DNA of 64,000 nt from Vibrio fluminensis (GCF_015278125.1 NZ_JADILO010000006.1:62001-126000); one strand, 5' to 3'. Shown: positions 1-8,804, counted from the stretch's first letter. The notes: generated by a model from the letters alone, not told the origin. Numbers and translations: made by a program.

Positions 1-124
1 TTTGCTCTTTGGCGACAAAACACCAGCTGTCACGTAAATATGAGCTGATACTCTGCTCGCTAGGGTCGGCCTCTAGTAGTAACTCAAGCGGTACCTGGCT
101 TGACTCGTATTGTAAAAATTTCAC
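1..124 (-). CDS. GNAT-family N-acetyltransferase, 5' end only
   Basis: The N-terminal 41 codons of a gene that runs off the left edge. It would start at a GTG at 124-122, seven bases after an AGGA Shine-Dalgarno. The translated start contains LLLEADPS followed further on by CFVAKE, a pattern I associate with small GNAT acetyltransferases, in which an N-terminal segment leads into the first strand of the fold. The acetyl-CoA binding motif lies outside the window, so substrate and family are inference. Confidence 0.5.
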   Translation of the reverse strand, partial: MKFLQYESSQVPLELLLEADPSEQSISSYLRDSWCFVAKEQ

Positions 125-213
125 GTTAATTCCTAGACTTAGTGCGACTGATTAATCCGCGACTTGGCGCTGATATCGCTTACTCTATCAGTGGTTTCAG
201 GAATTGACGAGAC

Positions 214-243
214 AAAAAAAGCGGCTCATATGAGCCGCTTTGC
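214..243 (-). terminator. Rho-independent terminator of cyuP
   Basis: A perfect stem AAAGCGGCTCA/TGAGCCGCTTT with a minimal AT loop. Read on the minus strand it is followed by a run of seven T. It lies 30 bases past the stop of the minus-strand transporter gene at 272. Confidence 0.9.
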
Positions 244-271
244 CTCTACTACTGTTAATTCTTTAACGTCA

Positions 272-1603
272 TTACATGAACGCTAGTAACGGAGAGATAC
301 ATAGTAAGATACCCGTTACGATAATTAAGTTTGTCGCAGCACCTTTGTACTTATGTAGTTGAGGTACTTTGTGCACAAGGTAAGCTGGGATTAAACAACC
401 AACCATACCAAAGATTGGGCTACAAATTGAAGTAAACGATAGAATCGGCGCGTTCAGTGCAATTGCAGACCATGCGAGTAGAATGATAAACACAGTTACT
501 AGTTTGTTTACCAACTCTTTGTTGATTTGAGATTCATCACGAGTACGTAGCAAGATGTTCATTGCTAGGCCACGACATGCTTCTTGGAACGCTAGGAACA
601 CGCCAAAGAACGATGTCACTACCGCAAAGATGTTAATAACAATACCTGCTACCGTTGCCCAGCTACCAGGGAAGTAATGCGCAATGATTGCTAGTGCCGA
701 AATGTTCTTGTTCATTGCTTCAGTTGCTTGCTCTTGGCTAATCGCAAAAGTAAATGACACTGCGAAGAAGAACACGATTACAAACAGAATAGCGAAAGCG
801 ATTTTCATTGCACGTTCTGCTTTGTAACGCGCTACTTCAATTGATTTCTCGTGTGAACGGTAAGAGATCACCATTGGGCTAAGCGACTGAATAAACAGAA
901 TAGAGGTTAGCGTGAATGGTAGAGTAATGATTGCATTCTTAAGCATTGGACCAAAGTCACCAATAGCTGGAATGTTTGCCATGTCCCAACGAGCGACAAG
1001 AAGTACACCCATTACTGCAACAAGAGAAAGTACTGTCACAGCCATAAAGCCTGACAATTTAAATAGTAACTTCTCACCTTTTGAGCCGATAAACGCCAGC
1101 ACACAAATAAGGGCTAAACCATAAAATACATTATCGTTTAAGTGGCCTTCAGTCACACCAAATGAGTGTAGGTATGAAGCACTATCATTGGTTACCGCTA
1201 GTGAGTAAACCAAAACCCAGATTACCAACATTAAGAAGTAAAGCACGCCCAGTACCACACCCCAGTTTTTCCCCAAGTAACCTTCAATTACGCCTGGGTA
1301 GTCAGTACATTTTTTTGATTCAGCTAAGGTATTAATAAAAAGTTTTTGAAATAGGTACATGGCTGGGTAGCCAATAACCGAAGAAAGGAGAAATACCCAT
1401 AGACCCATTACACCAACTTGAACTGGCAAAAATACGATACCAGCACCAATCGCCATACCGATACTCATCACCACCCAACCAATATCGACATTATCGAACT
1501 TAATCGCTTTTTGCCATTCTTGTTTGGTCATATTTGCACGTTCGTATGGTTGTCTGGTGTCTTTGGTGCTGCTGGTAGGGACAGCTTGTACAGTTTCACT
1601 CAT
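272..1603 (-). CDS. cyuP: HAAAP-family amino-acid permease, probable L-cysteine/serine transporter CyuP
   Basis: A 443-residue inner-membrane protein with about eleven hydrophobic segments after a polar N-terminus of about 37 residues. The first segment holds the IGWVVMSIGMAIGAGIVFLP signature typical of the SdaC/TdcC/YhaO (HAAAP) proton- or sodium-coupled serine/threonine permeases. The YhaO (CyuP) assignment rests on context: the next gene on the strand is the desulfidase cyuA, and the divergent gene beyond it is a CyuR/DecR-type regulator, the same three partners that form the E. coli cysteine-utilisation system. Unlike E. coli, where permease and desulfidase are co-transcribed, here cyuA is upstream, has its own terminator, and is separated from cyuP by about 800 bases, so cyuP probably has its own promoter. 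A serine permease is the alternative. Confidence 0.8.
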   Translation of the reverse strand: MSETVQAVPTSSTKDTRQPYERANMTKQEWQKAIKFDNVDIGWVVMSIGMAIGAGIVFLPVQVGVMGLWVFLLSSVIGYPAMYLFQKLFINTLAESKKCTDYPGVIEGYLGKNWGVVLGVLYFLMLVIWVLVYSLAVTNDSASYLHSFGVTEGHLNDNVFYGLALICVLAFIGSKGEKLLFKLSGFMAVTVLSLVAVMGVLLVARWDMANIPAIGDFGPMLKNAIITLPFTLTSILFIQSLSPMVISYRSHEKSIEVARYKAERAMKIAFAILFVIVFFFAVSFTFAISQEQATEAMNKNISALAIIAHYFPGSWATVAGIVINIFAVVTSFFGVFLAFQEACRGLAMNILLRTRDESQINKELVNKLVTVFIILLAWSAIALNAPILSFTSICSPIFGMVGCLIPAYLVHKVPQLHKYKGAATNLIIVTGILLCISPLLAFM

Positions 1604-2343
1604 AATATTGTTCCATTAGATTAATTTTGTTATTGGTATCCGCAGACACTTCACAGCGTCCGTCTCGATTTAGGTAGGAGCATACTCGAGCTTTTATAGA
1701 AATTGTTTATTAAAAATATCACGAAACAGGGCTAAGATAGGAAAAAATTCTTTAAAACCACAATCTAATCAAGGTCTTTTTTTTGTGCTGATTTAGATCA
1801 ATTGACGAAGAACTAAAAGGCTTGAAAAGCTTGATCGACTTCACTTTCCTACATTTTTTATGTGCTAGATTTGATATCATCCATACGAGATGCGCTTCAC
1901 AGTTTTGTTAATTCAGAGCTCAGCATAAACCCAGAAAATGTAAAAAATGACAATTACAGATCAAAACTAAAATTAAGTGTGTATTTTTACAATTTATTTT
2001 TAATTAAAAACAGAAATTCCAACTCATATTAATAAATAAATAAAACCCTACTCCCCCCTAGAAATGGAAACAATTCTTTCAATCATGCTAAGTTTGACCG
2101 ATAAGAGCAGATTCTTAAACAAAAGCACAATGAGAATCAAAGTACTTCAACTGAGAAGCACTTTTATTATGTGTTAATTTAGATAGGTGAGCAGAGAGTG
2201 AACAATGGTCTTATAAAGCCGATAAGCTGATATATCGCGAGATTAACCCTAAGAATGCAATTGTCGGTGGGTATTAAAGGGTAAGCCGAAAAAATTAGCT
2301 GGAAAAAGCTGAGAATAAATAGAAAGGGAGTGCTCTAATAAAT
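1604..2343. other. AT-rich intergenic region upstream of cyuP
   Basis: About 740 bases with no open frame that has a credible ribosome binding site. It is very AT-rich (notably 1960-2045) and probably contains the cyuP promoter near its left end. I see no convincing palindromic operator, RNA gene or gene remnant, although a decayed gene cannot be excluded by eye. Confidence 0.5.
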
Positions 2344-2386
2344 AAAAAAACCAAGCTTTAAACTATTGGGGAATAGCAAAGCTTGG
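2344..2386 (-). terminator. Rho-independent terminator of cyuA
   Basis: Outer stem CCAAGCTTT/AAAGCTTGG encloses an inner CTATT-GGGG-AATAG stem. On the minus strand it is followed by seven T (2350-2344). It ends the cyuA transcript before the cyuP gap. Confidence 0.85.
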
Positions 2387-2408
2387 CTTAAGACAAAAGT
2401 TTACTCGA

Positions 2409-3707
2409 TTACTTTTGCATCATGATATCAAGGATCTGTACATCCGTTTGAGTCATCGAACCATTTGCCAAAGCAGAGAGGTTCATGATTGAATGATCAA
2501 CATCATTTGCCACGATACCTTCGTTTCCGGTCACACGGATCCCATCAATCGCCATCAATGCCGCTTTAACCGCTGAACTCGCAGAAGAAGACACTTTCAT
2601 AGCACAAGACGTTTTTGCGCCATCACAGATCACGCCCGCAACGTCACCAATCATGCTACAGATCGACGCACTCACTTTCTCAAAGTCACCACCAAGCAGA
2701 TAAGTAATTGCCGCAGCAGACCCCATAGAAGCCGTAGTCGCACCGCAAAGAGCTGACAGCTTATTCTGGTAACTCTTAACGTAAATCGCCATCAAATGAG
2801 AAAGCATTAGTGCACGAATAGTTTGCTCTTCCGTTGCTTTTAAGAACTCAGCACTCGCCACTACTGGCATGGTTGCAGCAATACCTTGATTACCAGAACC
2901 TGAGTTACTCATTGCTGGTTTCATTGCACCGTCCATACGTGCATCTGATGCTGCAGAAGTACGTACTAACACCTCAGTCAGAAGCCCGCCTGACAATAAA
3001 CCACGCTGCTCATTCTTACGGAATGTGGCACCAATTTCTAAGCCGTAATTGCCTGCAAGACCTTCTTCAGACAATTCTGTGTTCAATACTTTAGCCTGCT
3101 CAATAAATCGAATGTCATCTAAATCCGCATTCATTGCGAAATCATAAACATCTTGAGCGGTTGCTTCTGCAAATGGGTTTGTGCTTACCGCTTCTTCACT
3201 TTTTTCTTGCGGTTCAGCTTTAAAGATAGTGATGCCATCTTCTTCAATTGCCACAATATTAGTGTGACCATCAGCAATAATCACCGCTACACTGCGATCT
3301 TGATAAAACACCGTCACTTTAGCGTAAAGAATGTTAGCAACATCAGCTACACCTACTGCAACTTGTTTGTTTTCTAGCATCTGTTTTGCAATAGCCACAT
3401 CGTCAGCAGTAACATTTTTAAGTACTTCAAGATTTGCAGTGTGGTCACCCGCAACCGCGCCGATAGCCGCTGCCATGTTAAGACCGACAGAACCTGTTCC
3501 TGGAATACCTACACCCATACCGTTTTTCATTAGGTTGGCAGAAACGCTTGCTTCTATGTTAACTGAGCTGGCTTCAGGTTTAATACCCAGTCTATCAATT
3601 GCAATTGCAGTCGCTAACGCGACAGAGACAGGCTCAGTACAACCTAATGCAGGGACTACTTCACGGTTGATCACATCAATAAATAATGGCCATAAGTGTT
3701 GTTTCAT
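2409..3707 (-). CDS. cyuA: L-cysteine desulfidase CyuA (UPF0597 family)
   Basis: A 432-residue cytoplasmic enzyme of the UPF0597/YhaM family, which breaks L-cysteine into pyruvate, ammonia and sulfide using a [4Fe-4S] cluster. Family signatures are visible: PALGCTEPVSVALA near residue 20, the glycine-rich MKNGMGVGIPGTG segment near residue 60, NSGSGNQGIAATMPV near 270, and clustered cysteines in ALCGATT and in the SICSMIGDVAG-ICDGAKTSC segment that would supply the cluster ligands together with the cysteine of GCTEP. Length is normal for the family. It is divergent from the cyuR-like regulator across a 295-base spacer carrying a perfect CRP-type site, suggesting both cysteine and cAMP-CRP control. 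Its own terminator separates it from cyuP. Confidence 0.88.
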   Translation of the reverse strand: MKQHLWPLFIDVINREVVPALGCTEPVSVALATAIAIDRLGIKPEASSVNIEASVSANLMKNGMGVGIPGTGSVGLNMAAAIGAVAGDHTANLEVLKNVTADDVAIAKQMLENKQVAVGVADVANILYAKVTVFYQDRSVAVIIADGHTNIVAIEEDGITIFKAEPQEKSEEAVSTNPFAEATAQDVYDFAMNADLDDIRFIEQAKVLNTELSEEGLAGNYGLEIGATFRKNEQRGLLSGGLLTEVLVRTSAASDARMDGAMKPAMSNSGSGNQGIAATMPVVASAEFLKATEEQTIRALMLSHLMAIYVKSYQNKLSALCGATTASMGSAAAITYLLGGDFEKVSASICSMIGDVAGVICDGAKTSCAMKVSSSASSAVKAALMAIDGIRVTGNEGIVANDVDHSIMNLSALANGSMTQTDVQILDIMMQK

Positions 3708-3918
3708 GTATTGGCTCGCTTCAAATAATAGTTATAGCTTTGGGTCAGAGGGACCTCGATTTGGTTCTATTCTAATCCAATATCCGAAGAATGTTTTTTC
3801 AAATTATTCTTTAAATAGCAATAAAAAGAGAAAATTTTTCTATACCAAAAGGCATAAATCATAAAGAATTTGATCTAAAATACCCTAGCAAACCCAGTAA
3901 TAATGGGGAACAAGAGAA

Positions 3919-3934
3919 TGTGAGATAGATCACA
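3919..3934. promoter_or_regulatory. CRP binding site between cyuA and cyuR
   Basis: TGTGAGATAGATCACA is a perfect TGTGA-N6-TCACA palindrome extended by A/T on both sides. It lies 69 bases before the cyuR start and 212 bases before the cyuA start in the divergent spacer. The match to the CRP consensus is direct; which promoter it serves is inference. Confidence 0.8.
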
Positions 3935-4002
3935 TCAAATTCTCCATAATTGTAAAATAAGAGTAAAAATTGCTAGGTAAATTTTGATAACAATGTGAGG
4001 AA

Positions 4003-4479
4003 ATGGTGGGAGAACAAGTAAAACTAGACAAGGTAGATCGCCTATTGCTGGCAGCCTTGCAAGAAGACGCAACAATGCCACTTAATGAATTAGCGAAAAC
4101 CGTTAATTTAACCACAACGCCCTGCTGGAAGCGCTTGAAGCGCCTTGAAGAAGAAGGGGTCATAACAAAACGAGTTGCACTATTAGATCCTGAAAAGATT
4201 GGGGTTAACTTTACAGCATTTGTTCAAGTAAAGACTTGCGACCATTCTCATGCTTGGTATGAAAAGTTCGTGCTTGCCGTCTTTGAGATGCCTGAAGTCA
4301 TGGACTTCTACCGCATGGCTGGCGAATACGATTATATGATGCGAGTGCAAGTGGAAGACATGGCGGCTTTTGACCGCTTCTACAAGCAATTGGTAAACCA
4401 AGTAGAAGGGCTAACTAACGTAACGTCAACATTCGCGATGGAATCGCTAAAATTCACCACGGTATTGCCTCTAAAGTAA
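4003..4479 (+). CDS. cyuR: Lrp/AsnC-family cysteine-responsive regulator CyuR (DecR/YbaO)
   Basis: A 158-residue Lrp/AsnC transcription factor: an N-terminal winged helix ([20 protein letters not shown], then [21 protein letters not shown]) and a C-terminal RAM/ligand-binding domain ending in [11 protein letters not shown]. The CWKRLKRLE recognition helix resembles that of E. coli DecR/YbaO (CyuR), the cysteine-sensing activator of the desulfidase and permease genes; adjacency to cyuA supports this over a general Lrp role. The ATG at 4003 is only two bases after the GAGG of TGAGG, so the GTG at 4006 is an equally good start. The name is inferred from context and similarity, not from ligand data. 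Confidence 0.82.
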   Translation: MVGEQVKLDKVDRLLLAALQEDATMPLNELAKTVNLTTTPCWKRLKRLEEEGVITKRVALLDPEKIGVNFTAFVQVKTCDHSHAWYEKFVLAVFEMPEVMDFYRMAGEYDYMMRVQVEDMAAFDRFYKQLVNQVEGLTNVTSTFAMESLKFTTVLPLK

Positions 4480-4565
4480 ACTGAGACAAACGATGGTTGG
4501 GGTGCTTCTAATCTAAGGAACTGCGCCCCTTCAATATTTCAGACAATTGATGAGCACCAGATAGC

Positions 4566-4593
4566 AAAAAGCCGCTTACAAGAAGCGGCTTTT
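4566..4593 (-). terminator. Terminator of ffs, possibly bidirectional
   Basis: AAAAGCCGCTT and AAGCGGCTTTT form a tight hairpin with a short loop. On the minus strand it follows the 4.5S RNA directly and ends in a T run; on the plus strand it could also end cyuR transcription. Confidence 0.8.
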
Positions 4594-4600
4594 CTAAATT

Positions 4601-4708
4601 GGGTGGAGACCCAGCCACATCCCGGCACACAAGTCACCCGCTGCGGCTGCTTCCTTCCGGACCTGACCGAGTTCACGAGCTATTGTTGCGGGAGGACCAG
4701 GCCTCCAT
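4601..4708 (-). ncRNA. ffs: 4.5S RNA, signal recognition particle RNA
   Basis: The minus strand contains the diagnostic SRP domain IV core GGTCAGGTCCGGAAGGAAGC followed by the distal CCGGGATGTGGCTGG segment. The ends GGAGGCC and GGGTCTCC pair to close the molecule. The size, about 108 nt, fits the bacterial short SRP RNA that pairs with Ffh for co-translational targeting of membrane proteins. The mature 5' end near 4708 is estimated from the closing helix. A candidate promoter lies 33 bases upstream, implying a short 5' leader of the kind that RNase P removes; that leader can fold as TCTCTG/CAGAGA (4713-4730). Confidence 0.93.
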
Positions 4709-4740
4709 AGTTCATCTCTGTATAACCAGAGAGTGAGGGG

Positions 4741-4769
4741 ATTATCTGGTATCACTGCGGGCATTGCAA
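4741..4769 (-). promoter_or_regulatory. Sigma-70 promoter of ffs
   Basis: On the minus strand TTGCAA (4769-4764) and GATAAT (4746-4741) are separated by exactly 17 bases. Transcription would start near 4734, leaving a leader of about 26 nt before the mature 4.5S RNA. Confidence 0.65.
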
Positions 4770-4879
4770 GCCCAACAGCCAATAAAAATAGTCTTTTCAA
4801 ACTAAACGGTCAGCATTTGACCTAATACGATGATAAATCATGCAAATATCGACATTACCTCGTAAAACACTCGAGTTCA

Positions 4880-6877
4880 TTAATCACAAGCCACTAATTC
4901 TTTATGTATGCTTTGCGACTCTAAAAAACGGGCTTTACGTTTATTCGAATACATTGAGAGGTCGGCTTCGTGCATCACTTCTTCTAGAGACATGCTCTCG
5001 CCTCGAGGTTTCGAAACCCCAAAAGCAACCGAAATATCTAAGCAAATATCGTTGCGTAAAGAACTAAACTTGATTTTTTGTAAGTGGAGCAACGCGTGAC
5101 TCAAATCAACACCATTCACCACACCGACTAAAATAAACTCGTCACCGCCTATTCGATAACTTTGCCCCGACCAATAACGCATAATCTTGGCGGCGATCTC
5201 TTTCAGTACTTGGTCACCAATTTCATGACCGTAAGTATCATTAATTGGCTTAAACTTATTTACGTCTAGATAGATTAAGGTAGCTTCGCGCGGAACACCT
5301 TTACTGTAGCGATTTTTGAGTGCACGTCGGTTTTTGAGTTTAGTTAAATTGTCAGTATTTGACTGCTGGTTTAGGTAGAAGCTCACCAACAACGAGGCAA
5401 TCAAAGCCAACATAAAAATAATAAAGCTCAAACGCGCCAGTCTTTGTTCACTCTGTAAAGTCGCTTTCCAGTCGGGCAAGATATAGTGGTTGTTGATGAT
5501 ACGCTCAAGATCCAACATAGTGATCGCTTGCGAAAAAAGTGGAGCCAAAATGGCGCCCTGCGCATTCTTGGGGAACCCGATGGCAATCTCTGTATAGTAA
5601 AACTCCCCTATCAGCTGGTCCTCAACGATTGGCAGCAACGTTTTAGACTCTCTCAATACTTTATTGAAGCTTGAACGAGCGATGACTAGGTAGTCTACTT
5701 CCTTGCGTAACAGAGCGTTTACTCGCTCAGCGTCATTTGCATAGGTAAACAATTTCTTTTGAGGCAGCATTTCTGCCAATACTTCGTGATAGATATCGTT
5801 TTTAATTACACCAATTCGCTCCACGATGAGCTCAGACACATTGCTATAAACGTTATCTTTGTAGCCTTCTCGCTTAATCACAACCCCAGTAGAAGTATAA
5901 TAAGGCTCGCTGTAATATCCGATATCTTTTCGAGGTTCCGATATCGCAATTGGTGACAGAATATCTATCTGTTGTGCTGCAAAATCGTTAAACATCGATG
6001 CCCATGTTTCTTCAGCATCACTCACCAACTCACAGTTCAATTGTAAAATATCACAGGCAGAAAAAAGAACTTCAGGAGTCACTCCTGTCACTTCACCATT
6101 ATTATGGTAAGTCGCATATTGGCCTACATGTTCAATCTTTACTTTTAATGGCTGAGCTCTATCGATTCCCGCTTTTGTAACCATATTACGGAGGGATTCG
6201 CTGCGCAGTTGAAATTGATAGTCTTCGACCGACTGCCTTAACGCTTTCTGCATTCGGCCTGAATGGATAAATTTTTCGAATTGTGCCAACTGTTCACGAT
6301 GCAAATTTTTAGTCGCAATCAGAGAAACCGGCTTAATAGAAATATGATTATTGAGTAGCTGAGCATCAAATCCCGCTATCAGCATAGGTTTGAGTTGATT
6401 GATCGCATCGACCACGCCATCAACCTTGCCCTCTTCTAGCAAACGACGGGCTTCGAGGTGACCTGAATACTCAATCAACTCTACGTCAGGGTAATTTTTG
6501 ACAATCAAATCACCGTAGATAGTACCAAGTGGCACCCCGACGCTGTCTACTGAATCGAGAGTGACCCCGTTTATGCTATAAAGGTAGGTATATTCGATAT
6601 TGGTTGGACTTGAGTAATCAAAACGCTCTGCACGTTGATCGGTATAAGTAACATTAGCGGCAAAGTCACTCTCTCCTGTTTCAACTGCGGTCAATATGTC
6701 ATTGAAACTCGGATAATAAATGTAATCGATAGATAAATTAAACTCAGTCGCAATGGAATTAAACAGCGTCCTAGTAACGATGTCGTCGGCTTCCATACCC
6801 ACACTGATACGTTCCTTCGCAAACACTGGGACCATTAAAAAAAGTGACGCGATCAAGAGAATTATAGTTCGAAACAA
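4880..6877 (-). CDS. cdgH: Diguanylate cyclase with tandem periplasmic solute-binding domains (CdgH-like)
   Basis: A 665-residue membrane sensor that would make the second messenger c-di-GMP. Order: signal peptide (about 1-20), two SBP_bac_3-type periplasmic amino-acid-binding domains (about 22-240 and 245-475), one membrane segment near 490-510, then a GGDEF domain with the catalytic GGDEF motif intact at residues 577-581. No RxxD inhibitory-site motif is seen at the usual position five residues before GGDEF. The architecture matches V. cholerae CdgH, a biofilm-promoting cyclase whose periplasmic domains bind an amino acid. The start is a TTG preceded by AGGTAAAGG; it directly precedes a hydrophobic signal sequence. 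It appears monocistronic. Confidence 0.82.
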   Translation of the reverse strand: MFRTIILLIASLFLMVPVFAKERISVGMEADDIVTRTLFNSIATEFNLSIDYIYYPSFNDILTAVETGESDFAANVTYTDQRAERFDYSSPTNIEYTYLYSINGVTLDSVDSVGVPLGTIYGDLIVKNYPDVELIEYSGHLEARRLLEEGKVDGVVDAINQLKPMLIAGFDAQLLNNHISIKPVSLIATKNLHREQLAQFEKFIHSGRMQKALRQSVEDYQFQLRSESLRNMVTKAGIDRAQPLKVKIEHVGQYATYHNNGEVTGVTPEVLFSACDILQLNCELVSDAEETWASMFNDFAAQQIDILSPIAISEPRKDIGYYSEPYYTSTGVVIKREGYKDNVYSNVSELIVERIGVIKNDIYHEVLAEMLPQKKLFTYANDAERVNALLRKEVDYLVIARSSFNKVLRESKTLLPIVEDQLIGEFYYTEIAIGFPKNAQGAILAPLFSQAITMLDLERIINNHYILPDWKATLQSEQRLARLSFIIFMLALIASLLVSFYLNQQSNTDNLTKLKNRRALKNRYSKGVPREATLIYLDVNKFKPINDTYGHEIGDQVLKEIAAKIMRYWSGQSYRIGGDEFILVGVVNGVDLSHALLHLQKIKFSSLRNDICLDISVAFGVSKPRGESMSLEEVMHEADLSMYSNKRKARFLESQSIHKELVACD

Positions 6878-7033
6878 CCTTTACCTAACCATTTAACTGA
6901 GTGAATACGCTCTGTTGGCAAATAACCATTTTATTCAATCCATTGAAAAAGGCTTTTACCATATTATTTGACTATTTATGCGCCAATTGTGTCATAAAGT
7001 TGTCACTAACAACAAATACTAAAGCAACACCAT

Positions 7034-7774
7034 TCATATTTCTTCGTTGTACTCGACACTTTTAAGTATGTAATCCGTTATCCAAGCAGTTCCTAGCAAA
7101 CAAAGCCAAACAACAAAAACAGGGTTGGGTACATCAACTTGTGGGCTTATGACTAGTGCAGCAAAACCAACGGTGGGCAGAGTCCAACATAAGAGCTTGC
7201 CCCATTTAAAACTTTTGACTTTAAGAAGGTTTTCGAGCGTCGACATAATGCCGATAGCAGAGAGTGCAAACAAAATCCCGTAAGTAAACTGCGCGACCCA
7301 AAGAGGCAATAACAAGACAAGAACCCACCAACGATGCTCTTTACCTGGTTTCCAATGGCTTGCCGACCACCAAATAAAAATCACAGCGAGAGTCTGAAAA
7401 CCAGTCATCACTGCTGACCCTTCCAGTTTTCCTGCCGTTTGAGTCGACATAATCCCAACTTGCAGAGTCACGACGATCAACGCAGAAATCGCCACTGCAA
7501 CCATATTTGAGCGCTTAGAAAAGATTACCATCAGTAACGGAAAAAGAATCCAGACACTGACTGATAAAGTGATAGGCTGGTGAGGCAACGTGAGACCATA
7601 GGCCAGCACGGAAACAAAGAAAACAGCTGAAGCAAAACTGCGCTTTTGAATTAACCACAATGCTGGGACTAACACTGCGACTAGAGGGATCTCTCCCTCA
7701 CTAACGCCAAGCACTCTAGCGCACACCACTGCCAGTAGCGCTGCAATAAAAAACTGTAGGGTAGAAAACAACAT
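7034..7774 (-). CDS. Polytopic inner-membrane protein of unknown function
   Basis: 246 residues, almost entirely hydrophobic, with roughly seven or eight membrane segments separated by short basic loops (QKRSF, SKRSN, WKPGKEHRW). I do not recognise the family and see no catalytic motif. The ATG follows a good GGAGCGGGA ribosome binding site. It lies downstream of cdgH's start on the same strand but 156 bases away, so it is probably a separate unit divergent from the alkyltransferase-like gene at 7941. A YwqJ- or EpsG-like function would be guesswork. Confidence 0.7.
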   Translation of the reverse strand: MLFSTLQFFIAALLAVVCARVLGVSEGEIPLVAVLVPALWLIQKRSFASAVFFVSVLAYGLTLPHQPITLSVSVWILFPLLMVIFSKRSNMVAVAISALIVVTLQVGIMSTQTAGKLEGSAVMTGFQTLAVIFIWWSASHWKPGKEHRWWVLVLLLPLWVAQFTYGILFALSAIGIMSTLENLLKVKSFKWGKLLCWTLPTVGFAALVISPQVDVPNPVFVVWLCLLGTAWITDYILKSVEYNEEI

Positions 7775-7940
7775 TCCCGCTCCTTATTCCTTCCTGGAAT
7801 TATCGAAATCGGTGATTTGGTTTAAAATGCAATCATTGCAAAAAAGTGTCGAAGCATCCCTTTGCTCTTTCGACTAATTAAACCACGGCGTAATACCAAG
7901 TTGTCTCAACAATCAGAAAAACTTGGATACAGGATTAAGT

Positions 7941-8243
7941 ATGGATCAGTTTTTAGCGCAAATCTTTGCAGTAATTCACCAAATTCCCGAAGGGAAAGTA
8001 ACCAGTTACGGTGAAATTGCCAAAATGGCCGGATATCCGGGGTATGCGCGTCATGTAGGAAAAGCGTTAGGGAACCTTCCTGAGGGTTCGAAACTGCCTT
8101 GGCATCGAGTGTTAAACAGTCAGGGAAAAATATCGCTTAAAGGTCATGACCTTAATAGGCAACGAGCAAAATTGCTTGCAGAGGCTATCGAGTGCAGTGA
8201 GCAAGGGAAAGTAAACTTGAGAAAATACAAATGGCAGCCTTAA
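7941..8243 (+). CDS. atl: Alkyltransferase-like protein (Atl/YbaZ, MGMT family)
   Basis: A 100-residue DNA-binding-domain-only relative of O6-methylguanine-DNA methyltransferase. The helix-turn-helix region (VTSYGEIAKMAGYPGYARHVGKAL) and arginine finger are present. The usual active-site PCHRV is PWHRV here, so the protein cannot accept an alkyl group; this cysteine-to-tryptophan change defines the Atl group, which flips alkylated guanines and hands them to nucleotide excision repair. The ATG at 7941 follows ACAGGA; an in-frame TTG at 7923 has no ribosome site. The last codons form the 5' arm of the terminator. Confidence 0.9.
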   Translation: MDQFLAQIFAVIHQIPEGKVTSYGEIAKMAGYPGYARHVGKALGNLPEGSKLPWHRVLNSQGKISLKGHDLNRQRAKLLAEAIECSEQGKVNLRKYKWQP

Positions 8244-8257
8244 GCTGCCATTTATTG
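8229..8257 (+). terminator. Terminator of atl, stop codon in the loop
   Basis: AAATGGCAGC/GCTGCCATTT with loop CTTAA; the TAA stop (8241-8243) is inside the loop. The downstream tract TTTATT is weak. Confidence 0.65.
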
Positions 8258-8306
8258 CACTACGCAAAAGGTGCTTAGTCTCATCAACTCAGATGATTGA
8301 CAAAAA

Positions 8307-8732
8307 CTAGCGACCTACGCCAACTAGCATCAAATCACGATGCTGAGTTTTTGCTTCATCTGTGATCACTGGGTAAACCGTGTCAGTAGTGAAGCGCAAT
8401 TTACCATTCACCTCAATACGTGCACTTACCGCGTAAGTGTGACCCGGTTGGATCGTGTCTGCGTCATAGTTTAGCGTAAACGCGAAAGGAATTTGCTTAC
8501 CTTCGGTTTCCATTACCTGCTCAGCAACCAATTTAGCTGGCGCATCAGCCAATGAAATATCTTGTAGACGTACTGTCACAACCGCATTTTCAGGCAACAT
8601 AATGCGTTCACGGTAAGCAACTGTGCCTGTTACCGATTGCTGCATTTGAACTTGTGATGTTGGCTCACTTTGACAACCCATTAAAACTGCTCCGAACAGA
8701 ACCGACGACATCAACATCAGTGCTTTTTTCAT
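8307..8732 (-). CDS. ybaY: YbaY-family lipoprotein
   Basis: 141 residues with a lipoprotein signal: a basic MKK start, a hydrophobic stretch and the lipobox LMGC with the acylated cysteine at residue 20, followed by QSEP (no Asp at +2, so probable outer-membrane sorting). The remaining ~115 residues form a YbaY/YscW-type beta-rich domain with VTGTVAYRERIMLPENAVVTV and a PFAFTLNYD segment, domains proposed to act as pilotin-like or envelope stress factors. E. coli ybaY is also found next to tesB and ybaZ, and the same trio is kept here, though with different strands. A 46-base repeat lies 27 bases upstream of the start. Confidence 0.85.
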   Translation of the reverse strand: MKKALMLMSSVLFGAVLMGCQSEPTSQVQMQQSVTGTVAYRERIMLPENAVVTVRLQDISLADAPAKLVAEQVMETEGKQIPFAFTLNYDADTIQPGHTYAVSARIEVNGKLRFTTDTVYPVITDEAKTQHRDLMLVGVGR

Positions 8733-8758
8733 AATGCCTCACTATGAGATTTAATACA

Positions 8759-8804
8759 TACCAATCAACGCAACGTTCTGAACGCTTACTTATCCCGATT
8801 GGTA
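8759..8804. repeat. 46-bp miniature inverted-repeat element (ACCAATC type)
   Basis: Bounded by TACCAATC and its inverse GATTGGTA. Its right end, read inverted, matches the left end of the 174-bp element at 48696 at roughly 23 of 27 positions, so this looks like an internally deleted copy of the same family. It lies in the leader or promoter of ybaY. Confidence 0.6.

Noticed and set aside
1625..2343. Gap upstream of cyuP as a hidden small gene or sRNA
   Set aside because: No start codon with a ribosome site and no terminator-like hairpin inside the gap was found by eye.
4594..4800. 68-codon minus-strand open frame
   Set aside because: It is the 4.5S RNA gene and its promoter read as protein; the RNA signature is decisive.
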